From: Mucilaginibacter sp.
Lineage (GTDB): Bacteria > Bacteroidota > Bacteroidia > Sphingobacteriales > Sphingobacteriaceae
Assembly: GCF_028288225.1 (NCBI RefSeq)
Contig: NZ_JAQBOC010000057.1
Location: forward strand, 1 to 64,000
Length of the DNA stretch: 64,000 nucleotides
Direction of reading: 5' to 3'
Shown: one piece after another, positions 50,401 to 59,755 of the stretch
How the letters are laid out: the number at the start of each line of letters is the position of its first letter
Position numbering within the stretch: position 1 is the first letter of the stretch
Program-made: the position numbers and the translations under genes
The notes under the pieces: generated by a model
Told to the model about the DNA's origin: nothing
Seen by the model: only the letters and a program-made list of their open reading frames with translations
Databases searched by the model: none

Positions 50401-51447
50401 CCAGGCAGATATGGTAAAAGTGTTTGTAATATCAGGGTATGTTCCGGTGTTTTGAATAATGCTACTTTTATTAGTTGAGTTAAATGCATAAGCACCTCCG
50501 GTTGTCGGTATGCCAGCAGCTACGTGTATTTCGTCGTTTGTTACAGTGGTGTTTGCCTGTACAGCGTTCCTGCCATGAAGCGTAGCATCCAATACCGTGG
50601 CGGTGGTCGCCCCTTCGCTAAAATGATAAACGGCCAAATAATCACTTGGCCAGGTAGATGCTGAAAAGGCTGAGGAATGAGATGGGCTTTGCGAGCCAAA
50701 ATAAAATGTGAGCGTTTTGTCGGTATTTGTTAATGCAGGCACCTGTACCCATGCCAGCAAAATACCATTAGCTGAGTCGTAAGTGTCTACCTGGTAATAA
50801 AGTTCGGTATTGCTGCCGGTTTCAGTAAATGCAAAATCGTAATTTGTTCCCGCCGCGGCTCCGCCGCCGTTACCTGTCGGGAACTGAACTTTATCGCCAC
50901 ATACCTTCCCGATCTTAAGCGAGTCACTTTGTATATAAACCAAAGCCGGAAAACTTGTTAACGATGCAGCAGCACCGATACCGGTATTTGACATTTTTAA
51001 AGTAATAGGTATATTAAAGCCATAACTACCTGTAGTAACATCAGGCTGGGTGGGCTTTACTAAAAAGGTTAAATTATCGGTCACTGTTTTGGGGATGTTG
51101 TTGGAGATTTTTTTAAATGTGGCCGATACCACCAGCGTATGTGAGCCGTATGACAGCCCGGTTGTAGGAATGGTTGCGGTGCCGGTAGTACCAGATACTG
51201 TTACTGGAACGGCAGCGCCGCCGTCTACCGAATAAGACATTGTTTGAAAGGTATAACTACTGGTAGGGTTTTCTGTAATTGTTGCAGTAAATGACGTGCC
51301 TATTGTAAAAATAATATCTGCAGAGGGAGAAGTTATATTTACAGTTTGGGCGGTGCTGTAATTGGTTAGAAATATTATTAAAGCTAATGCACAAAAAAAT
51401 TTCAGGAAGATAACATTGGATGTATAAGGTTTTTTCATCACAAACAA
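47416..51447 (-). CDS. Giant type IX secreted protein: DUF2341, LamG-like, T9SS sorting domain
   Basis: 1343 residues. The signal peptide ends near residue 33 (NYSTAQ); a start at 51438 (MKKPYTSN) is equally likely. Order: Ig-like region (34-135), DUF2341 (about 150-262, FPALVYIQSDSLKIGKVCGDKV), LamG/concanavalin-like domain (about 285-500, FTISAWVTYNGT, GVMDEVRISNIAKSADWVLAEYYN), beta-rich stretch, and a module shared with the next gene (about 735-1250, NAERYISGGAFKYRGYRFLSSP). The T9SS type A domain closes it (NIYPNPAVGTINVAI, GLLPGTYVVDVINNN, KGKFVKL). It is probably displayed on or released from the surface; the LamG domain suggests glycan or protein binding. Confidence 0.88.
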   Translation of the reverse strand: MFVMKKPYTSNVIFLKFFCALALIIFLTNYSTAQTVNITSPSADIIFTIGTSFTATITENPTSSYTFQTMSYSVDGGAAVPVTVSGTTGTATIPTTGLSYGSHTLVVSATFKKISNNIPKTVTDNLTFLVKPTQPDVTTGSYGFNIPITLKMSNTGIGAAASLTSFPALVYIQSDSLKIGKVCGDKVQFPTGNGGGAAAGTNYDFAFTETGSNTELYYQVDTYDSANGILLAWVQVPALTNTDKTLTFYFGSQSPSHSSAFSASTWPSDYLAVYHFSEGATTATVLDATLHGRNAVQANTTVTNDEIHVAAGIPTTGGAYAFNSTNKSSIIQNTGTYPDITNTFTISAWVTYNGTATADNKLVSDQLNYGHGYKLSVRNSLIETETRTTLNPSPGNVYDADSLVNPSTWTYIQGEFNSTKFINYKNGMFAGTGAFKAGTTGTNAPPEAGNYLTMGLDHGTGAANGGFDDNWFFNGVMDEVRISNIAKSADWVLAEYYNQKNPKLFTVCNTVATNVSNAQTLKAGALICTWKGASGTDLTTAANWDLGAPDLSTGKTSLVIPAVGTGIYPKLAASASIYGLTIADGASLDLNGYTLNVGCNIINKVTTGGKGILDASILLAITSGNSANSTGTINWNGIVMSQIYKSTNNVPNTAELSNMTVSNTNSSPGVVTITGGPVDIYNTLTLTKGNLVIDNTGNGDLTLKSSSILTASVAAIPASYNITGLVNAERYISGGAFKYRGYRFLSSPVYTATAGSNYYFDLKYLSTYAPITGSLGIGGGMSKAGNPTIYLYRGNTEFTNGSYNGGNFRGVNKINNVPLYTVGVDYDGNFNLYVGTGFWFFYRGNTTNINSKYLVNAIPESNVFVSRGTLNQQTVTFVHWYTNAPNLQYTPVAKNPAAYAGYNMVGNPYASSIDWDTFSATTSTAGIYGPKVKKTIYIYNEATKIYGTYDGTIAVNGASHIIPSGQGFYVQAIDATAQLIFHESAKTSAQVTGANLLLSKSPVKSGPVLQYVRLAMSKDSDNVEEAVVRFENTAKDEFVVDEDSQHMTGTGGVNFSSYTSDNRTASINDIPLPKKSQTKIRLYVSATTDGLYAINRTELKNIPKRYEIWLNDAYKNDSLDLKHNATYQFNILRSDTNSWGANRFSLVIRQNKALGLHLLNFAATKTSKGAELTWKTENEENLTNFTIERSTDNGKTFDVVGGFISSSEGSYSLLDKNPPVATDLYRLKLEDLNGVITYSDLISLRYSTLSDNMDNNAVNIYPNPAVGTINVAIVKSSFAVIKSSAPSYSIKITSSTGKVLKIIKTTQDTWQDNVSGLLPGTYVVDVINNNDNTMVGKGKFVKL

Positions 51448-51551
51448 TAGATTAAATTACCAGTAGATTTAACTATTAATCCTCCGGATATTTACTAATA
51501 GTTAATTATACCCTTTATACGAAAACAAAAAAAATTAGTTCTACTTTTTTG

Positions 51552-51578
51552 AAAAAAAAAACAGCCCCGGCCAGGCTG
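51552..51578 (-). terminator. Terminator of the 1774-residue gene
   Basis: On the minus strand cagcc-tggccgg-ggctg is followed by a run of about ten T. It lies 145 bp past the stop at 51723, between the two giant genes, so they are likely separate transcripts. Confidence 0.75.
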
Positions 51579-51722
51579 AAAACGAAGAGATAAATAATAT
51601 AAAATATAGGGAGTTGGCAGCGGCAAATAATTATAAAGCACCACCGAAAGTGGATAAGCTAACTTACCGGGTTTAACAAAACAAAAATCACGGGAGAATA
51701 ACTTAAGCTGTTGATTATAAGA

Positions 51723-54700
51723 CTATAATTTCACGAATTTAGTTTTTCCAACAACACTTTTATCCTTGTTATTAACAATCTGCACAACGTATGATCCGGG
51801 GAGCAGGCTGGCTACATTATCCTGCCATTCAAGTTGTGATGATATGGCTTTTTTAACAATTGTACCATTACTGCCGGTGATAACAATATTAAATGAGTAA
51901 TCGCTGGTGTTCGCAAACGATAAAGTGCTTGGGTTAATTGAAACATTAATATTACCCCTGGTAGGATTAGGATAAATATTTACATTACTGCTTGCAATAG
52001 TATTGCTTAATTTTGAATACATAAGTGCAACTACCTTTGAGTAGGTTATAGTACTATTCAAATCTTCTAGTTTTAAGCGGTAACAATCTGTGGTTACAAG
52101 CGGATTTTTATCAGTGAGGTTATAAATAGCCTGCCCGTTTGATGCAAACCCACCTAAAACATCAAAGGTCTTACCATTATCTGTACTTCTTTCAACCGTA
52201 AAATTAGTATAGTTTGCTTCATTTTCCGTTTTCCATACTATTTGGGCCCCGCTGGTTTCCTTGCTGCCTGTGAAATTTAATAAATGCAGTGCTAAAGCCG
52301 GGTTCTGACGCATAACTAACGAGAACCGGTTTGAGCCATAGCTGTTCGTATCGTTCTTTAATACATCAAATTTATAAGTTGAATTATGCTTTATATCTAA
52401 TGAGTCTTTTTTATAGGCGTCCATTAACCATATCTCATACAATTCGGGCACGCTTTTTAACTCGGTTTTATTTATAGTATATAAACCATCGGCAGTTGCA
52501 TTTATATTTAATTTTATTACTGTTTGCTTATTTTTTGGTAATGGGAGTCTGTTTATTGCGAGGCTAACATTATCTGACGAAATACTTGAAAAACTTACAG
52601 CACCACTTCCTGACATATATCTTGAGTCCTCATCAAGCACATATTCATTTTTAGCAGTACCATCAAAACGGACAATTGTTTCTTCTACATTATCAGTATC
52701 TTTTGCAAAGTCTAAACGCATGTATCGAAGCGTATTATTTGCAACAGGCTTAGTACTTAACAACAACGTTGACCCGGTAGCCTGTGTTGGGCCTGCTACC
52801 TGGGCGCTGGTTTTGGCTGCCTCATTAAAAACTAACGTAGCAGTTGCATCTATCGCCTTTACATAAAACCCCTGGCCGCTAGGAATTACGCGGGAAGCCC
52901 CATTAATTCCAAGAGTGCCATCATAAGTACCATAGATCTTTGTAGATTCGTTATAAATATAAATAGTTTTGTTTACTTGTGGTCCGTAAATTCCTGCAGA
53001 TGGGTCGGTTGTGCTAAAAGTGTTCCAGTCAATTGAGCTTGCATAAGGATTGCCGACCAAATTATAACCGTAGCCGGTGTTGCCCGGTATCGGTGTGCAT
53101 TGAAGGGTTGATAAACCTGTGTACCAGTTTATAACTGCTACGGCTTGCTGGTTTAATGTCCCCTTTGATACGAAAACATTTGCCTCTGGAATGGTATTTA
53201 ATAGATATTTTGTAGCAATATTAGTTGTGTTTCCCCTGTAAAAAAACCAAAATCCTGTACCTACATGTAGGTCATGATTTCCATCACCGTCCACCCCAAT
53301 ACTGTAAAGCGTTGAATTATTGATCTTATTAACCCCCCTGAAGTTCCCGCCGTTGTATGATCCATTAGTAAAGGAAATATTATCGCGGTATAAATATATA
53401 GTAGGGTTACCTGATTTGCTCATTCCCCCACCTGTACCAAGGCTACCTGTAATTGGTGCGTAGGCTGAAAGGTAGCTTAAATCGAAATAATAATTACTTC
53501 CTGCTTTTGTTGTATATACCGGCGAGGATAAAAAACGATAGCCACGGTACTTTAATGCGCCACCGCTTATATAGCGCTCAACATTTACAAGGCCTGTTAT
53601 GAGCGATCCCGATGGAATCACATCTACAGCCGCCGAACTGGAAGCGTCGGATTTTAGTGTTAATATCCCGCCCGCATCCAATGTGGCTGTTGAACCTACC
53701 ATTTTCAGGATTCCGGTACTGGCAACAGAAAAATTACCGCTTGCCATACTTTTTGTGCCGGATCCGCTGAAATTTACATTATAATATGTTGTACCGTTTG
53801 CTGATCCACCTGCCAGGTTTTGTGTTGTTCCATTGAAAATTACTGTGGCAGTTTTCAAATCAGCGTAATTACTTACATCATTTGCAAGCGTATTGGTAAA
53901 ATCGCCTGCAATATTTAAATTTCCTGACAATAATGTTTTAATACCCCCGCCCGAAAATTTAAGGTTCTGATAGCTAACACCTAACGATAAACCGGTAATA
54001 CTTGCATCTGTATAAACCATTTGGGCGTTCGCTCCTGAATATTCAACGGTTGAACCGGTGTTATTAAATGATATTGAATTTGTACCTAGTGATGATAACC
54101 CCGATAAGGCGGCAGCGTTGGCCAATTGTAATGTACCGTTAGTAACAGATATAGTAGAAGTACTGCCTGCAGTATTGGTGGTTTGTACAATACCGGCAAC
54201 TGTTGTTGTACCCCCTGTTACATTAAATGTTGAATTAAAGGTATAGGGGGTTCCGCCTATAGTTGCAAAATTTGATGTTAGTGCAAGATTCCCGTTAAGC
54301 TTAAGACTGTTTATAGATGAGTTTATAAGAAAAATATAAGGAAAAGGCGATGCAACATAAGTTGATGAAACATTTAAATTAAATGCTGTTATGTTGCCGC
54401 TGCCCGTAAATGAAGAAAATACATTCCGGTATGATTGTGCGTCAGCCTTATAAGTAATATCTCCGGCAACGGCTAAGGTAATTCCGCTGCTTACCGAAAT
54501 AGCCGGAGCGCTGCCATTAAGCGTACCCATTATAATTGCACCAACATTTGTATTTGCTGAAACAACCGGGGTGGTAACAAAACCTGTAGATGAGCCAATA
54601 AGGGCCTGGTCTGAGGGCCCGGGCGCAACTCCGCCGCTCCAATTTCCTGCAGTTCCCCAAACAGCGCTGGCATTACCTGCCCAGGCAATTTGCTTACCGG

Positions 54701-57047
54701 CTAACAGCGTTACATTTGTGCTGCCAACGCCGCTTGCGTTATATGCGGTAACAGTATAGGTAGCCGGGCCGAAAGAAGCTGTTGGCGTACCTGTAAAATT
54801 CCCTGTAGTATTGTCAAAACTTAAGCCGGCAGGTAATACATCGCTGATGAAATAGCCTCCTACAGGCGTAAATTTTTTAAAATTCTCCATAGTGCTTCCA
54901 TAATCAGAAACATACAGGTTTCCTGCTGCATCCGGAACGAGCCCGTCACATGCTGAAAAACCGCTTATTGATGTAAGCAAAGTACCTGCCGAATTATAAA
55001 CCTTTACAATTCCGTTACCCGAATCACCAACAAAAACATTCCCGGCGCCATCAATAGCAATTGTCCAGGGGCCGCTTAGTCCGGTAATAAAATTTGCGGT
55101 GATTAAAGTACCTGTCGAGTTATATTTGCCTACCTTTCCGCTTGTGTAGTTTGCAACATATATATTTCCCGATTGGTCAACCGCCACGCCGCTTGGATTG
55201 CTCAAGTTTGTTGTTGATACCGATAAAGATTGAAGGGTGCCGCTTGTATTGTATTTTTTTACGGTATTTGCGCCATAATCGGCCAGGTAAATAAAATTTG
55301 AGGCATCGATAGCTATACCATATGCCTGGTTTAATGACGAGATTATGGTGGATTGATATGCCCCGCTGGCATTAAATTCATATACGCATTTGTTTCCCTT
55401 ATCAAGCACAAAACAATTGCCCGACGAGTCGAAAACCAATGATGATGGCAGGCTCATGGTTACGCCTGTTCCAAATGTTCCGATGAAGGTACCGCTTGCG
55501 CTATATTTTAATATTTTACCAACGTCGTAAGCCGTTACATAAATATTTCCCGACGCATCAATTGCCATTGCATCCGCTCCGCCTATTCCGCTGGCTATCA
55601 CAGTACCTGTTCCGTAGCTCATTGTTCCTATTGCTCCTCCGGTGTTCATCGGGGATAAAGTACTGATAGCCGTATTAACCACATAGCTGTTTGTTGATGG
55701 CGCATAGCTGATAGCGGGCGGTAGAAGTATTGCGCTAAGCGTAACCGCAGTTGAAAAGCTACCCGATGCATTATAGCCTGTAATAGTGAAAGTGGTTGCT
55801 GAAAATGGCACACCCGGAGTGCCGGTGATTATACCGGTTGTAACATCAAAATTTAAAGTGGCAGGTAATGCGGGGCTAATAGTATAGCCTGTAAGCAAAA
55901 TTTTACGGATGTTTGAACTTGCAGCGTTATTATCGCCCACAAATACATTACCTGAATTATCGGCAGTAATACCATAGGGGTTAACAAATTTAGCCAGGGT
56001 GCCTACTGCATCTAACTCTGCCGATGCTCCTGTTCCGGCCAAAGTTGTAACAATTGCAGCCGGAGAAATTTTCCTTATAAGATTGGTAGCATTATCAGCC
56101 ACAATTAAATTTCCCGACGCATCCATGGTTATACCATAAGGAGCACTAAAAGTGGCTACCGTTGTTCCGGTGCCATCTGCCGAACCTGCTGTTCCGGTCC
56201 CTGCAAAGGTAGTTACAGGAAATGCACCCGCTGTACTAATCTTTCTGATCTTGTTTCCGATGGCATCACTTACAAATAAAAATCCTGAGCCATCATAAAC
56301 AATGCCGGCTGGCCCGTTTAATTTGGCCAGCGTTCCGGTTGTATTATCCGTTTCCGCCGCTGCGCCTGTTCCGGCTATAGTGGTTACCGGGTTAATCCCG
56401 GCAGTGCTTATCTTTCTTATTTTATTCCCGGCAAAATCGCACACATATAAAAAGCCCGAACCATCGTAATCAATACCTGAAGGGCTATTAAATTGTGCGT
56501 TGGTTCCTGTGGTGTTATCAACTTCAGCACCTGTTCCATTACCGGCTATCGTAGTTACCGCATAAGGTGCAGTTGTACTTATTTTTCTAATCCTGTGATT
56601 GCCATTATCCGTTACATATAAAGATCCTGCGCCGTCATAAACAATACCCCATGGATTCTTGAATTTAGCGGAAGTACCTGTCGTACTATTAGCAAAACCG
56701 CTTGTTCCCCCGGCTATGAGGGTAGGCACCCCGGTTGAACTGATCTTATAAATAGCATTCCCGCCAAAATCGGCTTCATATAAATTTCCGCTTCCGTCTG
56801 ACGTTATTCCCCTTGGCCCGTTTAAATTAAAACTGGTGGGTACAAACGTACTAACTGTACTAAAGGTTGTAGCGGGTACTGTACCGCCCCCTGTGACAGT
56901 TGTTGGAGATAGCGAAGAAATGGCCGATCCAACTGTATAAATATTTGTTGATGGGCTGTAACTAAAATTGGGCATTTGAGAAAATGCACTGTTAATACTT
57001 ATCAATAAAAAAAACAGCACAGAAATAGCTGATAGGATTTTTTTCAA
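51723..57047 (-). CDS. Giant type IX secreted protein: NHL repeats, Ig-like domains, T9SS sorting domain
   Basis: 1774 residues. The signal peptide ends near 23 (NSAFSQ). Two NHL-type beta-propeller tracts are seen. One (about 60-385) has units like GPAGIVYDGSGFLFVSDAIGNKIRKIS. The other (about 470-735) has units like NPSGVAVDQSGNIYVANY. Each is followed by a putative Ig domain (LPATLNFDVTTGIITGTPG; LPAGLSFDNTTGNFTGTP). Then comes an autotransporter-like beta-rich region (about 785-1160), the module shared with the neighbouring gene (about 1165-1680) and the T9SS domain (NIYPNPTRGNINVSI, KTKFVKL). Likely a surface adhesin; ligand unknown. Confidence 0.88.
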   Translation of the reverse strand: MKKILSAISVLFFLLISINSAFSQMPNFSYSPSTNIYTVGSAISSLSPTTVTGGGTVPATTFSTVSTFVPTSFNLNGPRGITSDGSGNLYEADFGGNAIYKISSTGVPTLIAGGTSGFANSTTGTSAKFKNPWGIVYDGAGSLYVTDNGNHRIRKISTTAPYAVTTIAGNGTGAEVDNTTGTNAQFNSPSGIDYDGSGFLYVCDFAGNKIRKISTAGINPVTTIAGTGAAAETDNTTGTLAKLNGPAGIVYDGSGFLFVSDAIGNKIRKISTAGAFPVTTFAGTGTAGSADGTGTTVATFSAPYGITMDASGNLIVADNATNLIRKISPAAIVTTLAGTGASAELDAVGTLAKFVNPYGITADNSGNVFVGDNNAASSNIRKILLTGYTISPALPATLNFDVTTGIITGTPGVPFSATTFTITGYNASGSFSTAVTLSAILLPPAISYAPSTNSYVVNTAISTLSPMNTGGAIGTMSYGTGTVIASGIGGADAMAIDASGNIYVTAYDVGKILKYSASGTFIGTFGTGVTMSLPSSLVFDSSGNCFVLDKGNKCVYEFNASGAYQSTIISSLNQAYGIAIDASNFIYLADYGANTVKKYNTSGTLQSLSVSTTNLSNPSGVAVDQSGNIYVANYTSGKVGKYNSTGTLITANFITGLSGPWTIAIDGAGNVFVGDSGNGIVKVYNSAGTLLTSISGFSACDGLVPDAAGNLYVSDYGSTMENFKKFTPVGGYFISDVLPAGLSFDNTTGNFTGTPTASFGPATYTVTAYNASGVGSTNVTLLAGKQIAWAGNASAVWGTAGNWSGGVAPGPSDQALIGSSTGFVTTPVVSANTNVGAIIMGTLNGSAPAISVSSGITLAVAGDITYKADAQSYRNVFSSFTGSGNITAFNLNVSSTYVASPFPYIFLINSSINSLKLNGNLALTSNFATIGGTPYTFNSTFNVTGGTTTVAGIVQTTNTAGSTSTISVTNGTLQLANAAALSGLSSLGTNSISFNNTGSTVEYSGANAQMVYTDASITGLSLGVSYQNLKFSGGGIKTLLSGNLNIAGDFTNTLANDVSNYADLKTATVIFNGTTQNLAGGSANGTTYYNVNFSGSGTKSMASGNFSVASTGILKMVGSTATLDAGGILTLKSDASSSAAVDVIPSGSLITGLVNVERYISGGALKYRGYRFLSSPVYTTKAGSNYYFDLSYLSAYAPITGSLGTGGGMSKSGNPTIYLYRDNISFTNGSYNGGNFRGVNKINNSTLYSIGVDGDGNHDLHVGTGFWFFYRGNTTNIATKYLLNTIPEANVFVSKGTLNQQAVAVINWYTGLSTLQCTPIPGNTGYGYNLVGNPYASSIDWNTFSTTDPSAGIYGPQVNKTIYIYNESTKIYGTYDGTLGINGASRVIPSGQGFYVKAIDATATLVFNEAAKTSAQVAGPTQATGSTLLLSTKPVANNTLRYMRLDFAKDTDNVEETIVRFDGTAKNEYVLDEDSRYMSGSGAVSFSSISSDNVSLAINRLPLPKNKQTVIKLNINATADGLYTINKTELKSVPELYEIWLMDAYKKDSLDIKHNSTYKFDVLKNDTNSYGSNRFSLVMRQNPALALHLLNFTGSKETSGAQIVWKTENEANYTNFTVERSTDNGKTFDVLGGFASNGQAIYNLTDKNPLVTTDCYRLKLEDLNSTITYSKVVALMYSKLSNTIASSNVNIYPNPTRGNINVSINPSTLSFANTSDYSFNIVITGSNGTIVKKAISSQLEWQDNVASLLPGSYVVQIVNNKDKSVVGKTKFVKL

Positions 57048-57359
57048 AATACAGTTTTACATGTTGATAAAATATGTTAATAAAATGCGAGCGGGTTATA
57101 ATTTATAACTCTTTCATTAACAGTATTTACCGGGGGGTTTACTCAATAATTATATCAATCACTACAAATATTCATATTTGTGATTTTTTGTTTGTCGATA
57201 CTTATTAACATATTAACATTTCTAATATTAAGTATATTAAATATTTTAGTAATCTACTGAGGGTGCTTTCTTTATTCAATAAAACAGTAATCGAACTGCC
57301 ATTTTTAACTCCGGCAATTTATTGTAAACCAAACAAATCTTATCTTCGTTATTAATAAT
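57048..57359. other. AT-rich intergenic region, nothing recognised
   Basis: 312 bp between the start of the giant minus-strand gene and the broken plus-strand msrA. It is very AT-rich with short runs of A and T. No ORF, hairpin or repeat-family member was found. Promoters for both directions are presumably here. Confidence 0.5.
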
Positions 57360-57909
57360 ATGAATATTGAAAAAATAACATTTGGCAATGGTTGCTTTTG
57401 GTGTACAGAGGCAATATTCGAAACCCTTACTTAAAGGCGTTAAAAAACCTGGCTTCAGGCTACATGGGTGGCCATACCAAAAACCCTACTTATAAAGAAG
57501 TTTGCAATGGCGATACCGGGCATGCGGAAGTTATTCCGCTGGAGTATGACGCCGATGAATTATCATTTGATGAGCTGCTGCTTATATTTTTCAGAACCCA
57601 CAATCCAACAACTTTAAATCGCCAGGGTGGCGATGTCGGCACACAATACCGCTCGGCCATATTTTATCATAACGATGATCAGAAACAGAAGGCCCTGGCC
57701 ATGATAAAAGACTAACTGATGAGAAAGTTTTTGACCGGCCTATTGTAACAGAAGTTACTCCTGCAAGTGAGTTTTACAAGGCTGAAGATTATCATCAAAA
57801 TTACTTTGCTAATAACCAGGGCAACCCGTATTGCGCGGCCGTTATACAACCTAAATTATATAAATTCGCAAAAGAATTCACTGAAAAGATCAAGCCCGAA
57901 TTACTTTAA
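57360..57909 (+). pseudogene. msrA: Peptide methionine sulfoxide reductase A, three frame disruptions
   Basis: MsrA reduces methionine-S-sulfoxide. The frame opens at ATG 57360 with the catalytic motif intact (ITFGNGCFWCTEAIFET) but stops at 57432-57434. Homology resumes two frames on as NLASGYMGGHTKNPTYKEV...GDTGHAEVIPLEYD...RTHNPTTLNRQGGDVGTQYRS up to a stop at 57713. It then resumes in the third frame as TDEKVFDRPIVTEVTPASEFY...AEDYHQNYF...NQGNPYC...KIKPELL, ending at 57909. Inferred lesions: a 4-bp duplication (ctta) near 57430, one extra A in a run near 57445, and one lost base near 57712. The gene is non-functional as written. Confidence 0.85.
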
Positions 57910-58064
57910 CACAATTTAATCCGGCACTTGTGTTTGGTACTACAATTTTACAAAAGTGGCTTTCCCTACCGGGCTTTTGTATTACAGAGATGGCAACAAG
58001 TTACATTCAGGAAGGCGATTAAAAAGAGAGATTTGGCAACTTTTAAAAGCCACCAAATCTCAAT

Positions 58065-58099
58065 AAAGAAAATTCGAAATCGAAATTCCGAAATCAGAA
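58065..58099. repeat. Repeat family H (gaaattcgaaatcgaaattccg type)
   Basis: Short direct words aattcgaaatc and aattccgaaatc in the gap between msrA and lpdA, similar in style to the other short repeat families. Single copy in this window. Confidence 0.4.
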
Positions 58100-59503
58100 T
58101 TAAATATGTATCGGCCTGTTTTCAGTAGCGGCTAAACAGGCTTCGCGCACTGCTTCTGCGTAGGTTGGGTGGGCGTGGCTCATGCGCGATATGTCTTCGG
58201 CAGATGCGCGGTATTCCATTGCAGCAACCGCTTCGGCTATCATATCTGCAGCACGCGGGCCTATCATATGCACGCCTAATATCTCATCGGTTTCGGAATC
58301 AGCCAGTACTTTTACAAAACCATCCAGGTCGCCGCTGGCACGTGCACGTCCGCTGGCTTTGAATGGGAATGATCCTGTTTTATATTTTACTCCTGCTGCT
58401 TTTAACTGTTCTTCAGTTTGCCCTACTGCAGCAACTTCAGGCCAGGTATAAACAACACCCGGAATAAGATTATAATCAATATGCGGTTTTTGTCCAGCAA
58501 TAATTTCGGCAACAAGTGTACCCTCATCTTCGGCTTTGTGGGCAAGCATAGCGCCTTTAATAACATCGCCAATGGCATATACACCTTTTACACTGGTTTC
58601 TAAATGCTCATCAACAGTTATCTTGCGTCCGCGTTCTTCAACTGCTAATCCAATTTTATCCAGGCCCAAACCATCGGTATAAGCAATACGGCCCACAGCC
58701 ACCAGGCAATAATCGCCTTTTAGCTCTTTCTTTTCGCCTTTCGGGTCATCAAAACTTACCGTTACTTCTTTACCTTTTACTGTAGCGCCGGTAACTTTAT
58801 GGCCCAGGTAAAACTCCATACCTAATTTCCGCAAAACCCTTTGCAGCTCGCGGCCCAGGCCGCTATCCATTGTAGGGATAATGGAATCCATAAACTCAAT
58901 TACAGAAACCTTTGAACCTAAACGGGCATATACCGAGCCAAGCTCCAAACCAATAACCCCGCCGCCAATTAATACCAGGTGCTTAGGGATCTCTTTAAGT
59001 GTTAATGCCTCAGTTGAAGTTATGATCCTCTTTTTATCAATTTTGAGGAATGGTAAGGCAGAAGGTTTTGAACCTGTAGCAATAATTACATCTTTGCTGG
59101 TTATCTCAGTTGTGGTCCCATCAGCTTTTGTAACAATGATGGTGTTTTTATCTTTAAATGATCCTACACCAGTGTGCACATCAATCTTATTCTTTTTCAT
59201 CAGGTAGGCAATCCCACTGGTGTTCGCGGTAACTACCTCCTCCTTGCGTTTTATCATCTGCCCAAAATCAACTTTCAGGTTATCCAGCTGAATGCCATGG
59301 GTAGCAAATGCATGAGCAGCGTTATGGTAATGTTCGGATGAATCAAGCAGGGCCTTTGACGGGATACAACCCACATTAAGGCAGGTGCCGCCTAAAGTAT
59401 TATATTTTTCAATAATTGCAGTTTTTAAACCCAGTTGGGCACAACGTATAGCGGACACGTAGCCACCAGGGCCCGAACCGATAACGATAACATCATATTG
59501 CAT
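58100..59503 (-). CDS. lpdA: Dihydrolipoyl dehydrogenase (E3)
   Basis: An FAD flavoprotein that reoxidises dihydrolipoamide of the 2-oxoacid dehydrogenase and glycine cleavage complexes with NAD+. 467 residues, a normal length. It has the N-terminal FAD motif GSGPGGYVSAIRCAQ, the redox disulfide GGTCLNVGCIPSK (Cys41, Cys46), the NAD motif IGGGVIGLELGSVYARLG, and the second FAD motif YAIGDVIKGAMLAHKAEDEG. The C-terminal interface has the catalytic His-Glu pair in MSHAHPTYAEAV. It is monocistronic here. A −7 type box (caaagtta on the plus strand, 59525-59532) lies just upstream. Confidence 0.96.
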   Translation of the reverse strand: MQYDVIVIGSGPGGYVSAIRCAQLGLKTAIIEKYNTLGGTCLNVGCIPSKALLDSSEHYHNAAHAFATHGIQLDNLKVDFGQMIKRKEEVVTANTSGIAYLMKKNKIDVHTGVGSFKDKNTIIVTKADGTTTEITSKDVIIATGSKPSALPFLKIDKKRIITSTEALTLKEIPKHLVLIGGGVIGLELGSVYARLGSKVSVIEFMDSIIPTMDSGLGRELQRVLRKLGMEFYLGHKVTGATVKGKEVTVSFDDPKGEKKELKGDYCLVAVGRIAYTDGLGLDKIGLAVEERGRKITVDEHLETSVKGVYAIGDVIKGAMLAHKAEDEGTLVAEIIAGQKPHIDYNLIPGVVYTWPEVAAVGQTEEQLKAAGVKYKTGSFPFKASGRARASGDLDGFVKVLADSETDEILGVHMIGPRAADMIAEAVAAMEYRASAEDISRMSHAHPTYAEAVREACLAATENRPIHI

Positions 59504-59524
59504 AAGCTTTTTATTTGTTGGAGC

Positions 59525-59532
59525 GCAAAGTT
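59525..59532 (-). promoter_or_regulatory. Candidate Bacteroidota −7 promoter box for lpdA
   Basis: On the minus strand TAACTTTG matches the TAnnTTTG −7 consensus, 22 bp upstream of the start codon. No −33 TTTG at the expected distance was found, so support is weak. Confidence 0.3.
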
Positions 59533-59755
59533 AAACAATATTACAGGCCTTATAAACTGTAAATTGACAAAGTTGACACAGCCGTTATGAATATCCGGCT
59601 TCTTTGATAGGATTAGTATTTATACTAATGCGGCTTGTGTAATAATGTGATTACAATTTATTTAAAATATCTCAAAGCCAAATAGTTGTACTATTTTTCC
59701 TAAATAGCATATAGTTTAAGTATAACATTTTATATTTTTCATTTCATTCTGAAAT

